A stretch of DNA of 43,945 nt from Candidatus Omnitrophota bacterium (GCA_023247705.1 JAHFFY010000013.1:1-43945); one strand, 5' to 3'; shown: positions 8,813-18,217, numbered from the stretch's first letter. The notes: generated by a model not told the origin, from the sequence alone. A program made the numbers and translations.

Positions 8813-10624
8813 TCAATCCAGCTGAAACTCTTCCTTCCAACTTTCATTTTGCGCCAGTTTCGGCTGCTTGGTTTTATCAATTAAGAAATTTTCCAATACC
8901 AGATAATCGATCTCGGTACGCATAAAACAGCGGTACGCGTCTTCCGGCGTACAGACAATCGGCTCACCCCGGACATTAAAAGAAGTATTGATGACGACCG
9001 GGCAACCGGTTCTCTTCTCGAATGATTTAATCAGATGATAAAACTTCGCGTTGGTTTCCTGTGAAACCGTCTGGATGCGCGCCGAATAATCCACGTGGGT
9101 CACCGCCGGAACTTGCGAACGCACCACATTCAATTTATCCAGGCCAAACAACTGTTCCTCCTCTCTCGACATGAGGCGTTTTTTTTCTTCTTTGAGCGGT
9201 GCGACCAAAAGCATATACGGCGAAGGCCGGTCCATCTCAAACCAGTTGGCAACTTTTTCTTCCAGCACCGCCGGAGCAAACGGACGAAACGATTCGCGAT
9301 ATTTGATCCGCAGGTTCATGCTCTTTTGCATCTCGGGCAAACGCGCATCGCCGATGATGCTGCGTGCGCCCAGCGCCCGGGGTCCAAATTCCATCCGGCC
9401 CGAAAACCATCCTAAAATCTTTCCATGGGCCAACAGTTCGCCGGCCTTTTCCTCGATATTCAAAATTTCTTCGTAAGAAATTCTCCGGCTGTCCAGAAAT
9501 TCTTTGATGTCCTGATTCGAATACCTTTGTCCCAGATAAAAACCATGCTCCGGTTCTTTGGTTGTCACCGGTTCGCGTTTATTTTGCTTGAGTTGAAACC
9601 ACAGATAGAACGCCGCCCCCAAAGCGCCGCCCGCATCCCCGGCAGCGGGCTGGATCCAAAGATCATCGAATATGTTCTCTTTTAAAATCTTTCCGTTGGC
9701 CACACAATTTAACGCCACCCCTCCAGCGAGACAGAGATATTTCTCCCCGGTCTCTTTACGGATCTGCCGGGCGATTTTCAGCATAATAATCTCGGTGACC
9801 TCCTGGATCGATCGGGCGAAGTCCATGTCGTCTTGCGTCAGCAGGGATTCGGGTTTGCGCCGCGGACGGCCAAACAGTTTCTCGAATTCTTCATTGGTCA
9901 TCGTTTGACCGACACCATAATTAAAATATTTCATGTTCAAACGAAATGAGCCGTCGGTTTTGACATCGACCAATTCCTCAAGGATTGTTTGCACATATTT
10001 CGGTTGGCCATACGGTGCTAAACCCATGACCTTGTACTCACCGGAGTTCACTTTAAATCCGGTGTAATACGTAAACGCCGCATACAACAATCCCAACGAA
10101 TGAGGAAAATTGATTTTCTTTCTGAATTCCAACCGATGATCATGACCGTTGCCATAGGTCGTTGTTTCCCATTCACCAACGCCATCCACAGTCAGAAACG
10201 CGGCGCGTTTAAACGGCGAGGGATAAAACGCCGATGCCGCGTGGCTTTGATGATGTTTGATAAAATCTACTTTGCCTTTGAATTGCAATGCGCGGCGGAT
10301 AAATGATTCGATCCAGAGTTTCTGCGTTAATTGTCCTTCCATCGCCTGAAGAAAAGAATCCAGTCCTTGCGGGGCATACGCTATAAACGAAGCAAGGATC
10401 CGCTGAAATTTCAACGCAGGTCTTTCATAATAAACCAGATGATCCACATCATTCATCGTGATCGCGCCTTCTTTCAATACGCACTCGATCGCTTTAAACG
10501 GAAAACGGCTGTCATGTTTTTTACGCGTGAAGCGTTCTTCCTGAGCGGCGGCAACGATCTCTCCGTCGCGCACCAAGGCCGCGGCGCTGTCGTGATAAAA
10601 AGCTGAGATGCCCAGAATGTTCAT
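8813..10624 (-). CDS. Carbamoyltransferase (NodU/CmcH/TobZ family)
   Basis: MNILGISAFYHDSAAALVRDGEIVAAAQEERFTRKKHD...; KHHQSHAASAFYPSPF; CLAGGVALNCVANGK; WFSGRMEFGPRALGARSIIGDAR; INTSFNVRGEPIV. Confidence 0.95.
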   Translation of the reverse strand: MNILGISAFYHDSAAALVRDGEIVAAAQEERFTRKKHDSRFPFKAIECVLKEGAITMNDVDHLVYYERPALKFQRILASFIAYAPQGLDSFLQAMEGQLTQKLWIESFIRRALQFKGKVDFIKHHQSHAASAFYPSPFKRAAFLTVDGVGEWETTTYGNGHDHRLEFRKKINFPHSLGLLYAAFTYYTGFKVNSGEYKVMGLAPYGQPKYVQTILEELVDVKTDGSFRLNMKYFNYGVGQTMTNEEFEKLFGRPRRKPESLLTQDDMDFARSIQEVTEIIMLKIARQIRKETGEKYLCLAGGVALNCVANGKILKENIFDDLWIQPAAGDAGGALGAAFYLWFQLKQNKREPVTTKEPEHGFYLGQRYSNQDIKEFLDSRRISYEEILNIEEKAGELLAHGKILGWFSGRMEFGPRALGARSIIGDARLPEMQKSMNLRIKYRESFRPFAPAVLEEKVANWFEMDRPSPYMLLVAPLKEEKKRLMSREEEQLFGLDKLNVVRSQVPAVTHVDYSARIQTVSQETNAKFYHLIKSFEKRTGCPVVINTSFNVRGEPIVCTPEDAYRCFMRTEIDYLVLENFLIDKTKQPKLAQNESWKEEFQLD

Positions 10625-10648
10625 GCTTGAATCCTTGAATGCTTCAGT

Positions 10649-10702
10649 TTACGTCATTGCTTCGCCAGCAAGATGACTCAACGATGGCCCGCAATGACAG
10701 TA
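10649..10702. repeat. Short copy of the GTCATTGC inverted repeat
   Basis: tacgtcattgcttcgcc ... ggcccgcaatgacagta. Confidence 0.55.
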
Positions 10703-11889
10703 TTCTTTACGGGATTATTTAAAAACTCCTTCTTCCCCAAAACCCCATAAATCGCGCGCGACAATTCCTCATGCCCCTGGTCGTTTAGATGCGTGATCCC
10801 ATCGGCGAAACGCGACCCGGATTCGTCATCAAAAAGGCCTCCGGCGTCCAGCAACCCAACCTGCGCAGGCTGTTGCTGCAACGATTCTTTGATCCGGGCG
10901 TAAATCGATCCTTCGGTCTGTTGCAGGGCGGAAAATTCTTTAAACGTCCGATGGCTCGCGTGCCGGGTCGTGAAATAGTCGAATTGTTGTCGTTCTTCGG
11001 GCGCCAATGTTTTCTTGCCGTATGAGACCGGCTGCAGGACAGCTAAATATTTTGCGCCGATCGATTCACTCACGTGATGCAACAAAACAATATTTTGCAC
11101 GCAACTCTGGACCCGGGCCCCCATCGTCACCAAAGGAGATGCGTTCTCCCGGGGATTTTCGCCGGACGAACGTTTCTTCGTCCAATAACGAAACAGCTCG
11201 CTTTGTGATTCCAGGAATTGACGGCAACCATAAAAAAATTCACCGCTATGCAAAAAATGGTTCTGATGATACTTAAGCGCAGTCGCGACCTCGCGGTCGT
11301 AGAAGACTTTATTCAATTCATCGTAATGGGTGCTGGGCATGTGCAAATCGTTAAAACCGGTAATCGAAATCACGTATTTCGGTCTAAGCCGCACCCCCCA
11401 GAATAATAAATACATCAACTCTTTTTGGGTGGTCGCCGCCATCATAGAAAGATTAAAAACCGTCCAGGGAAAATCCTGTCCTCTCATCTCATTCAATATT
11501 GATTCCAGGATATTCGCTCCCACCTTTTCATTACACGAAGCCCCCAACCCCCAGGCGGTTGATCCACCAAGAATCAAACAGTGCTTTTTATTCATAAAGA
11601 CATCTTCCGTGCCGGAGGGAAACTCATGCGTTCGAAATCCGTGTTTGTTGGAAGTGATGACCTGCTTGCTTGAGTCCAACGGATAAAACACCCGGACACC
11701 CAAAGGAATTTGTTTCCAGCATTCGGGACTGGACATCGAGGCGTAATATTCTTGAGGATAAGCGGTTAAAAGCTGCGGAGGGGATTGTCGGGACTTGATT
11801 TGCTTCAGCCCTCGAAAGACAATCTCCAGCGCCAAAAAAATCAGCCCGCCGCCGAAGACAACGACCTCAATAAAGCGGATAAATGTCAT
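10678..11889 (-). CDS. SGNH/GDSL-hydrolase-family protein
   Basis: N-terminal TM; CLILGGSTAWGLGASCNEKVG; ISITGFNDLHMP; FADGITHLNDQGHEELSRAI. Confidence 0.75.
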   Translation of the reverse strand: MTFIRFIEVVVFGGGLIFLALEIVFRGLKQIKSRQSPPQLLTAYPQEYYASMSSPECWKQIPLGVRVFYPLDSSKQVITSNKHGFRTHEFPSGTEDVFMNKKHCLILGGSTAWGLGASCNEKVGANILESILNEMRGQDFPWTVFNLSMMAATTQKELMYLLFWGVRLRPKYVISITGFNDLHMPSTHYDELNKVFYDREVATALKYHQNHFLHSGEFFYGCRQFLESQSELFRYWTKKRSSGENPRENASPLVTMGARVQSCVQNIVLLHHVSESIGAKYLAVLQPVSYGKKTLAPEERQQFDYFTTRHASHRTFKEFSALQQTEGSIYARIKESLQQQPAQVGLLDAGGLFDDESGSRFADGITHLNDQGHEELSRAIYGVLGKKEFLNNPVKNTVIAGHR

Positions 11890-12005
11890 CAGTCATTTCT
11901 TTCTTTTTCTGGTCACGCTGGGTATTATTCCGGTCACCGCGCCAACGATTCAAAAAATTTTTCCACCAAATTTTTAATTTTTGGAGAAACATCCACTTTG
12001 TTCCT

Positions 12006-13130
12006 TCACATACGAACGTCTGCAATGACAGAATTCGCTGATTCATTCTCTACTTCCCCTACCCCAACCCGCCGCCCTTCCCGATTGGACACCCGAATCG
12101 CTTCTATGATCCGCTGTACCTCGCGTCCGTCGGCAAAGGTCGCGCCTTTAAAATGTTCCAGGCCACTCACGGCTCCAACAAAATTTTCAACCAACCGTCC
12201 GAATGAGGCCCGCCAGATACTGCCCGCAACCCAAAGTTTGCATAACCAGGGATCTTTAAACGAAAGATCATGAACGGCCGTGGTCCGGCGGAACATCGTC
12301 AACTGGCTTTCTCCCTCGATGAACAACGCGCCCATCTCTCCGTAAATGCTGACCGAGAACCCTTTCCAACCGACCGCGACACTCGACACGACCGCGGTCG
12401 CGAGTGCTCCCGACTTAAATTGCAATTGAAACGAAACCAAATCGTCCGCCGTGACCGCTTTCAGTTCACCATGCGTAGGGTCTTTTCGTTTTTCGATAAA
12501 TGTCTTTAATGTGCCGCTGACTGTTTCTACCTCGCCAAACCACCAGCGCAATAGATCAATCTGATGCGAACCCATCGCGTTCAACTCTCCACCGCCGGCG
12601 TTTTGGTCCGAACGCCAGTCCCAGGGAAGAGTCGCATCAATCCGGTTGGACGTGCTGTAACTTAAATTGACCTGAATGATCCGGCCCAAATCTCCGCCGT
12701 CGAGAATATTTTTGACCGTGACATGGTTGGGATGAAACCGCATCTGATGGCCGATCGCATTGACCAACGATGCGTTCCGGGTCACCTGATACATCGCGTC
12801 GGCTTCGGCAAAGTTCACAGCGAAGGGTTTTTCGCAGACCACATGTTTGCCGTGTTTGACCGCTTCCATCACGATAACGTGATGGGTCGCCGGCGGGGTC
12901 GCGATGCTCACAATCTGAATATCCGGGGATTTCAGAATTTCGTCATAGGATGCGACGACCCGGTCGATTTGAAAACGTTCAGCCACCTTCTGCGCCTTGG
13001 ACTTGCTGCGGGAAAAAATCGCCGCCACGTTGGTGGAGGCACAATCGGCAAACGCCGGTACGTGGACGAATCCGCCGAAGCCCGTGCCAATGATCCCGAC
13101 TTGCATGATTTGAATTTCTTTGTTGACCAT
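12006..13130 (-). CDS. Gfo/Idh/MocA-family oxidoreductase
   Basis: MQVGIIGTGFGGFVHVPAFADC..., VSIATPPATHHVIVMEAVKHGKHVVCEKPFAVN, GGGELNAMGSHQIDLLRWWFGE. Confidence 0.92.
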   Translation of the reverse strand: MVNKEIQIMQVGIIGTGFGGFVHVPAFADCASTNVAAIFSRSKSKAQKVAERFQIDRVVASYDEILKSPDIQIVSIATPPATHHVIVMEAVKHGKHVVCEKPFAVNFAEADAMYQVTRNASLVNAIGHQMRFHPNHVTVKNILDGGDLGRIIQVNLSYSTSNRIDATLPWDWRSDQNAGGGELNAMGSHQIDLLRWWFGEVETVSGTLKTFIEKRKDPTHGELKAVTADDLVSFQLQFKSGALATAVVSSVAVGWKGFSVSIYGEMGALFIEGESQLTMFRRTTAVHDLSFKDPWLCKLWVAGSIWRASFGRLVENFVGAVSGLEHFKGATFADGREVQRIIEAIRVSNREGRRVGVGEVENESANSVIADVRM

Positions 13131-13215
13131 TTTCTTATACCGTTAGTGATTTTTTTCGTTGGACACCTCTGTTTAACCAAAACCCTTCAATAACATTCTA
13201 AACTGTGGCCACCCT

Positions 13216-14220
13216 TCACATAGCCGTCAAAATTTTTTTCGACACAACATGTGTTCTCAGCAAATTCAAAGCACCCATCGCGGCCTTGGTTTGGGACTCA
13301 ATCGTGGCCCCGGCGATATGCGGGGTGATCACGATCTGACCGCGATCGAAAAATTCAAAAAGTTTAGAATTCATCTGGGTGTTGGTGACCTCTCCTTCCA
13401 AAACATCCAATCCGACTCTTAAATCCGGACGTTGATGCAGGATATCAATCAGCGCTTCTTCGGCGAGAGTCTCCCCGCGCGAAGTATTAATAAGACTCGC
13501 CCCGGTCTTCAGCCGTTCAAGGAGTTCCCGGTTAATCATGCGCGTTGTTTCTTTGGTTAACGCACAGCACACGCAAACGATATCGCATTCGGAAAAAATT
13601 TGTTCCAGCGGCCAGCGCGCGTAACGCTCATCAACGACATACGGATCATAATACGCGACCCGGGCATCGAAGGCGCCGCACCATTTCGCCAGTCGCTGAC
13701 CGATCCGTCCCAGACCGATCAATCCGACCTGACGTCCGTTTAATTCAAAACCTCTCAGCATGTCCTCCTGATGCCGCCACCGTTTTTGCGCAACCTCTTT
13801 GACCGCCACATCCAGACGGCGCAGGGTATTTAACAGCAGAAGAAACGTAAATTCCGCACTGGCGCTGATTGAATTCAACGTCGCGCGGTCATCCAGCAGG
13901 CTATAAACCGCGATACGCCGGTCGCGGCAGACTTCAAAATCAATATGATTTTTTCCCGTCGAAGGCGTCACAATGACGTCCAACACAGGAAAAAAATTCA
14001 GAACATCACCATTCACCACAAACCGCTGCCCCGGGTTCACGATCCAGGCCATAAGTTGAGAATCGGCCTGCAGTTCGTCTTTGTTCCAAATTTCTTTAAA
14101 ACGGGTCGGAATGATCTTTTGATATTCCTCTTTCATTTTTCCCAAAAAAGAAAACGGGGCGCTGAAGAGGCAATATTTTTCTTTCATAGAATTGAACGGA
14201 TCATTGCCCAAAGGATTCAT
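13216..14220 (-). CDS. D-isomer-specific 2-hydroxyacid dehydrogenase
   Basis: VGLIGLGRIGQRLAKWCGAFDARVAYYDPY; INTSRGETLAEEALIDIL; IVITPHIAGATIES. Confidence 0.88.
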   Translation of the reverse strand: MNPLGNDPFNSMKEKYCLFSAPFSFLGKMKEEYQKIIPTRFKEIWNKDELQADSQLMAWIVNPGQRFVVNGDVLNFFPVLDVIVTPSTGKNHIDFEVCRDRRIAVYSLLDDRATLNSISASAEFTFLLLLNTLRRLDVAVKEVAQKRWRHQEDMLRGFELNGRQVGLIGLGRIGQRLAKWCGAFDARVAYYDPYVVDERYARWPLEQIFSECDIVCVCCALTKETTRMINRELLERLKTGASLINTSRGETLAEEALIDILHQRPDLRVGLDVLEGEVTNTQMNSKLFEFFDRGQIVITPHIAGATIESQTKAAMGALNLLRTHVVSKKILTAM

Positions 14221-14930
14221 TTTCCGCTCCCCTTGATTGCGTGGACCAACCGCGCGATTTCTCCGCCCAGCTGAGCGAGCTGCCGAAATTCTTCAGGTGT
14301 CGCGCTCAGGACATGGTCGCGGATGACCTGCGATGTTTTGTTCAAGGTAAAATGTTTTTCGATAAACTTCGCCCCACGTGAAATAGCGATGAGGCAAGCC
14401 GCGATCCCGTGACAATGATCGCTGTAGCCGTAATAAAGACGGTCATTGTAAATTTCGGGAAAACCCGTCAGCTGGTTAGGATAGGTCGGATACTTCGAGC
14501 GGCAAAAGATATAACGCAATTTTTGATGCGGAGGGCCAAAAGGAAATTCCTTCTTCTCCCAGAATCCCAAAGAAACGAAAACCTCTTTCCCTTCCGCAAT
14601 CACCTTTTCGCACAAGGCCGGGTTATCGGTCACGGTCCGGGAGGCGATTTTATAGCGGTTCAAGTGAATATGTTTCGCCAGTTCGAACCCTTCTTCGCTA
14701 ATGACGGAGGCCAGCATCTCGATCCCGAGATAATCGCACCACTCCTTGAGCTGTTCGACCCGGGTGAGATTCATGTGATTAATCTCCTCCGGCTTCTGGC
14801 GCCAACCGAACTGAAACTTGGCGATATCCGCCCCGCTTAATTTGGCCTGACGGATGAGTTCATAAATCAAATCGAAATTCCCATCGTGGTTCAATCCAAT
14901 CTCAGCAACGAAGAGCATATTAATGTTCAA
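14217..14930 (-). CDS. Short NeuB-like synthase barrel without SAF domain
   Basis: LFVAEIGLNHDGNFDLIYELIRQAKLSGADIAKFQFGWRQ; YYGYSDHCHGIAACLIAISRGAKFIEKHFTLNK; 237 aa, ends after the barrel. Confidence 0.8.
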   Translation of the reverse strand: MNINMLFVAEIGLNHDGNFDLIYELIRQAKLSGADIAKFQFGWRQKPEEINHMNLTRVEQLKEWCDYLGIEMLASVISEEGFELAKHIHLNRYKIASRTVTDNPALCEKVIAEGKEVFVSLGFWEKKEFPFGPPHQKLRYIFCRSKYPTYPNQLTGFPEIYNDRLYYGYSDHCHGIAACLIAISRGAKFIEKHFTLNKTSQVIRDHVLSATPEEFRQLAQLGGEIARLVHAIKGSGK

Positions 14931-16350
14931 CCTCCATATTTATTTTTTGCGTTGAAGGAAGGTCGCTTCCTTTTTGGCGTGTGGATAAAATTCTTTCGAT
15001 CAGCCATAAATCAAACGGCGTTTTGATCTGAAAGCTTTCGTTTTTGGTCATGACGATGTGCGCGATTTTCAGTCCGTTGGTCTCTGAACGGGTCAAGGCG
15101 TCCCGCCACGTCACCCGCAGCGCCCCGTTATTGACATAAAGCGCCTCGCGCTCGATACGCAACTGCTGATGACGGGTTTTGCTTAACGGCTGCAGTCCGT
15201 TTTCACCGTGCAGATAATGCAAATCCAGGTCTTCATAAACGCTCACGACGACATCGGAATTATATAAAAGCAACGTATCCACCGCGGTCTGGATATGCAC
15301 GGCCTGACGCAGCGGCGCGTGGATGTTAAGATATACGATGATGTCCGGATAAACGCGCCTATTTTTTTCCAGATGAACGGTCGCATCCAACGCCACTTCG
15401 GTTGTGGTGATCCGTTCCCCGGAAAGCGCGGAGGAACGCATGAAGGTCGTCACCTGGTCGAATTTCTTGCAGTATTCAACGACACGCGGGTCGTCGGTTG
15501 AAACCAAAATTTCATCAAAAATCCCGACGGCCAAAGCCGATTCGATGGAATAATCGATCAAGGGCTTCCCGCCCACTTTGGCCCAAACGATATCCGGCAG
15601 GTTTTGATAGGTATTCTTGGCGCCAATGACCGCGACCACGGTCGGCTTGACCGGTCCGCTGCTTAATTCCGCGCGCTCCCGTTTGATGCGCCGGCGGGTC
15701 TCCAAAATCTTTTCTTCATTTTTAGTCTGCGATTTGCCGTGCTGGCGATAAAAGAAAAGCGGGGTCGACACGTTTCCGACCGGATAGCGGTGTAGGACCT
15801 TCAACCAAAGATCATAGCCGTCCTGGACGCTGTATTGCTCGGAATATCCTCCGATGCTTTTTAAGACCCTTTTACGGATCAAGGTGCAAGCGCCGTGCGC
15901 GGGCAAATCGAGCAATCGCGTCTCTTTGCCGATGCGCTTGCGGTCTTCCATGGCGAGGAACTGCCCTTCTTCATTCACGTAAACATAATTTGGATAGACC
16001 AAAGCCAAGTCCGGATGCTGCTGTAAAAAATTCACCATGACCAGAAGAGCGCTTTCATCCAGATAATCGTCGGCGTCCAGGCGCATGAGGTATTCGCCCC
16101 GCGCCATTTTCAGGGCGAGATTCGCGCAGCTCTGCAGGCCCAACGGAGAATCATTCTTGATCAATTTGATCTTATCCGATTCCAGTGCTTTAAATCGTTC
16201 GCAGATCGAAGCGGTTTGATCCTGCGAACCGTCGTCGATCAAAATGAGCTCCCAGTCTTTGAAGCTTTGGGATAAAACACTTTGGATCGACTGTTCCAGG
16301 AAACGGCCGTAATTGTGGCTGGGAACATATATGGTGACAATTGGTTTCAT
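14920..16350 (-). CDS. Fusion: GT2 glycosyltransferase (N-term) plus CMP-acylneuraminate cytidylyltransferase-like domain (C-term)
   Basis: N-term VTIYVPSHNYGRFLEQSIQSVLSQSFKDWELILIDDGSQDQT...LMRLDADDYL; C-term VVAVIGAKNTYQNLPDIVWAKVGGKPLIDYSIESALAVGIFDEILVSTDDPRVVEY... Confidence 0.82.
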   Translation of the reverse strand: MKPIVTIYVPSHNYGRFLEQSIQSVLSQSFKDWELILIDDGSQDQTASICERFKALESDKIKLIKNDSPLGLQSCANLALKMARGEYLMRLDADDYLDESALLVMVNFLQQHPDLALVYPNYVYVNEEGQFLAMEDRKRIGKETRLLDLPAHGACTLIRKRVLKSIGGYSEQYSVQDGYDLWLKVLHRYPVGNVSTPLFFYRQHGKSQTKNEEKILETRRRIKRERAELSSGPVKPTVVAVIGAKNTYQNLPDIVWAKVGGKPLIDYSIESALAVGIFDEILVSTDDPRVVEYCKKFDQVTTFMRSSALSGERITTTEVALDATVHLEKNRRVYPDIIVYLNIHAPLRQAVHIQTAVDTLLLYNSDVVVSVYEDLDLHYLHGENGLQPLSKTRHQQLRIEREALYVNNGALRVTWRDALTRSETNGLKIAHIVMTKNESFQIKTPFDLWLIERILSTRQKGSDLPSTQKINMEVEH

Positions 16351-16372
16351 GGTTTTATTTTTTTATCGTTTT

Positions 16373-16443
16373 CGGGTTGCGGGTTTTGCGGGTTTAACGA
16401 GTTTGGATAATCTGTCCAAATAACCCGTAAAACCCGCAACCCG
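16373..16443. repeat. CGGGTTGCGGGTTTT-type intergenic inverted repeat
   Basis: cgggttgcgggttttgcgggtttaacgagtttgga taatct gtccaaataacccgtaaaacccgcaacccg. Confidence 0.7.
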
Positions 16444-16456
16444 CTAACCCGCAAAC

Positions 16457-18217
16457 TTATATCGGTACCGGATACAGCAACGGTTCTCCTCTTAAAAAAC
16501 GGATGATTTCTTCCGTCGCCTGAGTCTCCATCGCCTTGCGGCAATCGATGGACGCCGCGGCGATATGCGAGGTCAGAAGACAGTTCTCAAATTTTAAAAG
16601 CTCACCCTGGTAAGGTTCTTTCTCAAATACATCGAGGGCCGCGCCCGCGATCCTTTTTTCCGTTAATGCGCGGATCAAATCCTGTTCCTTGATGATGCCG
16701 CCTCGTGCCGTGTTCACAATCAGCGCGTCGGGTTTCATTAACTGAAATTCCTGCCATCCGATCCAATGGCGTGTCGTCGGCGTTAATGGCGTATGGATCG
16801 TCATGATGTCCGATTGTTTTAACAAAGTTTCTTTGTCGGTCCATGTCACGGGAAACGATCCGGTTAACGACTGGTCCGATTTAAGATCATGGGCGAGGAT
16901 GTTTGTTCCAAAACCAGAAAGCAGTTGAATGACTTTTTTCCCGATCGTCCCGGTCCCCAGCACTCCAACGGTCAAGGCGCCTAAACGCCGACCCATTCTA
17001 CGCTGCCAGATTCCCGCATGCAAATCGGCATTATGCTGGGGAATAAAACGCAATAGCGACAACATGAGACCGATCGTGAATTCCGCCACCGCCGGCGCCG
17101 GGGCCTGCGGGGTAAACGTCACGCGAATATTGCGTTCTTTCGCCGCGTTCAAATCAACATTGTCGAATCCCACCCCCGCCCGGGCGATCAGCCGCAGATG
17201 CGGCGCGTGATCCAAGACCCGATGGGTGATCGGACTCGAACCGGCCAAAAGAATCCCGTAATCCGAAATCATCTTGATCATCTCTTCTTCGCTGGGCGGA
17301 CGGCCCAACGGATTAAGCATAAAATCAATGTGTTGCTGCTTGAAAATATCTAAAGGCGAATCGGGATATTCGCCGAAAGGAACCGTTGAAATCAAAACGC
17401 GTCGTTCCTGATTTGATGTGGGAATAAAATGAAATCCCTTAGCCGATGAAGTTATTGGAGTCGTGATGTTGTTTGTCTGATCAACCGGCCGGATATAATC
17501 GCGGGGGTATTTCTTTAAAAAAATTTCGGCCAAGACCAAATCTTCTTCGGAATCAATGTTCACCGATCTTTCCGCCGGCATAATGTAAGGACGGCTGTTC
17601 GCGGACCCGACCCGTTCGAAAAGACGGTCCCGACGGCAGGCGTAGATCGAACCATTGCGGATGTAGGCGTCGGGTTTCAGCTGTTGGCGGTGCGTTCCGG
17701 GGACTTCTTTCTGGCAGCAAAAATCAACGATGCGGTCCTCGACAATTTTTTTGATGCGGATAGGATGATGGTCTTCCAATTTCACGACCCCGATCGCGGA
17801 ATCGGCTTCGGTTGTAATCAATTTTTCAACGCATTGATCGATATCTTCGGACGTTTTCATCGGATTGGTACACAACAGCTCGACAATATAATCATATCTC
17901 TGCCCTTCATCCTGCTCGGCCCATTCCAGGACGTGCTGAACGCAGTCAACGCTCTTGGCTGTGTCGGTTGCCAGATGCGCTGGCCTAAGAAACGGCACCT
18001 CGGCCCCGTAGCGGATGGCAACCGCACGAATCTCTTCGTCTTCCGTTGATACAATAAGTCTTGTCAGAGACTGGCTGCGCAACGCTTCGCCAATGGTATA
18101 AGCGATCAAGGGAATCCCTAAAAGAGGGCGAATATTCTTACGGGGAACCCCCTTCGATCCTCCTCGGGCAAGGATGATTCCCAGGATGCGTGGTTTTTTT
18201 ATGATTGGATTTGTCAT
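16457..18217 (-). CDS. Fusion: CMP-sialic-acid-type cytidylyltransferase (N-term) plus D-2-hydroxyacid dehydrogenase (C-term)
   Basis: N-term ILGIILARGGSKGVPRKNIRPLLGIPLIAYTI...IVSTEDEEI...; C-term LRLIARAGVGFDNVDLNAAKERNI, VGVLGTGTIGKKVIQL, VNTARGGIIKEQDL, LDVFEKEPY, LTSHIAAAS; single 586-aa ORF. Confidence 0.88.
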   Translation of the reverse strand: MTNPIIKKPRILGIILARGGSKGVPRKNIRPLLGIPLIAYTIGEALRSQSLTRLIVSTEDEEIRAVAIRYGAEVPFLRPAHLATDTAKSVDCVQHVLEWAEQDEGQRYDYIVELLCTNPMKTSEDIDQCVEKLITTEADSAIGVVKLEDHHPIRIKKIVEDRIVDFCCQKEVPGTHRQQLKPDAYIRNGSIYACRRDRLFERVGSANSRPYIMPAERSVNIDSEEDLVLAEIFLKKYPRDYIRPVDQTNNITTPITSSAKGFHFIPTSNQERRVLISTVPFGEYPDSPLDIFKQQHIDFMLNPLGRPPSEEEMIKMISDYGILLAGSSPITHRVLDHAPHLRLIARAGVGFDNVDLNAAKERNIRVTFTPQAPAPAVAEFTIGLMLSLLRFIPQHNADLHAGIWQRRMGRRLGALTVGVLGTGTIGKKVIQLLSGFGTNILAHDLKSDQSLTGSFPVTWTDKETLLKQSDIMTIHTPLTPTTRHWIGWQEFQLMKPDALIVNTARGGIIKEQDLIRALTEKRIAGAALDVFEKEPYQGELLKFENCLLTSHIAAASIDCRKAMETQATEEIIRFLRGEPLLYPVPI

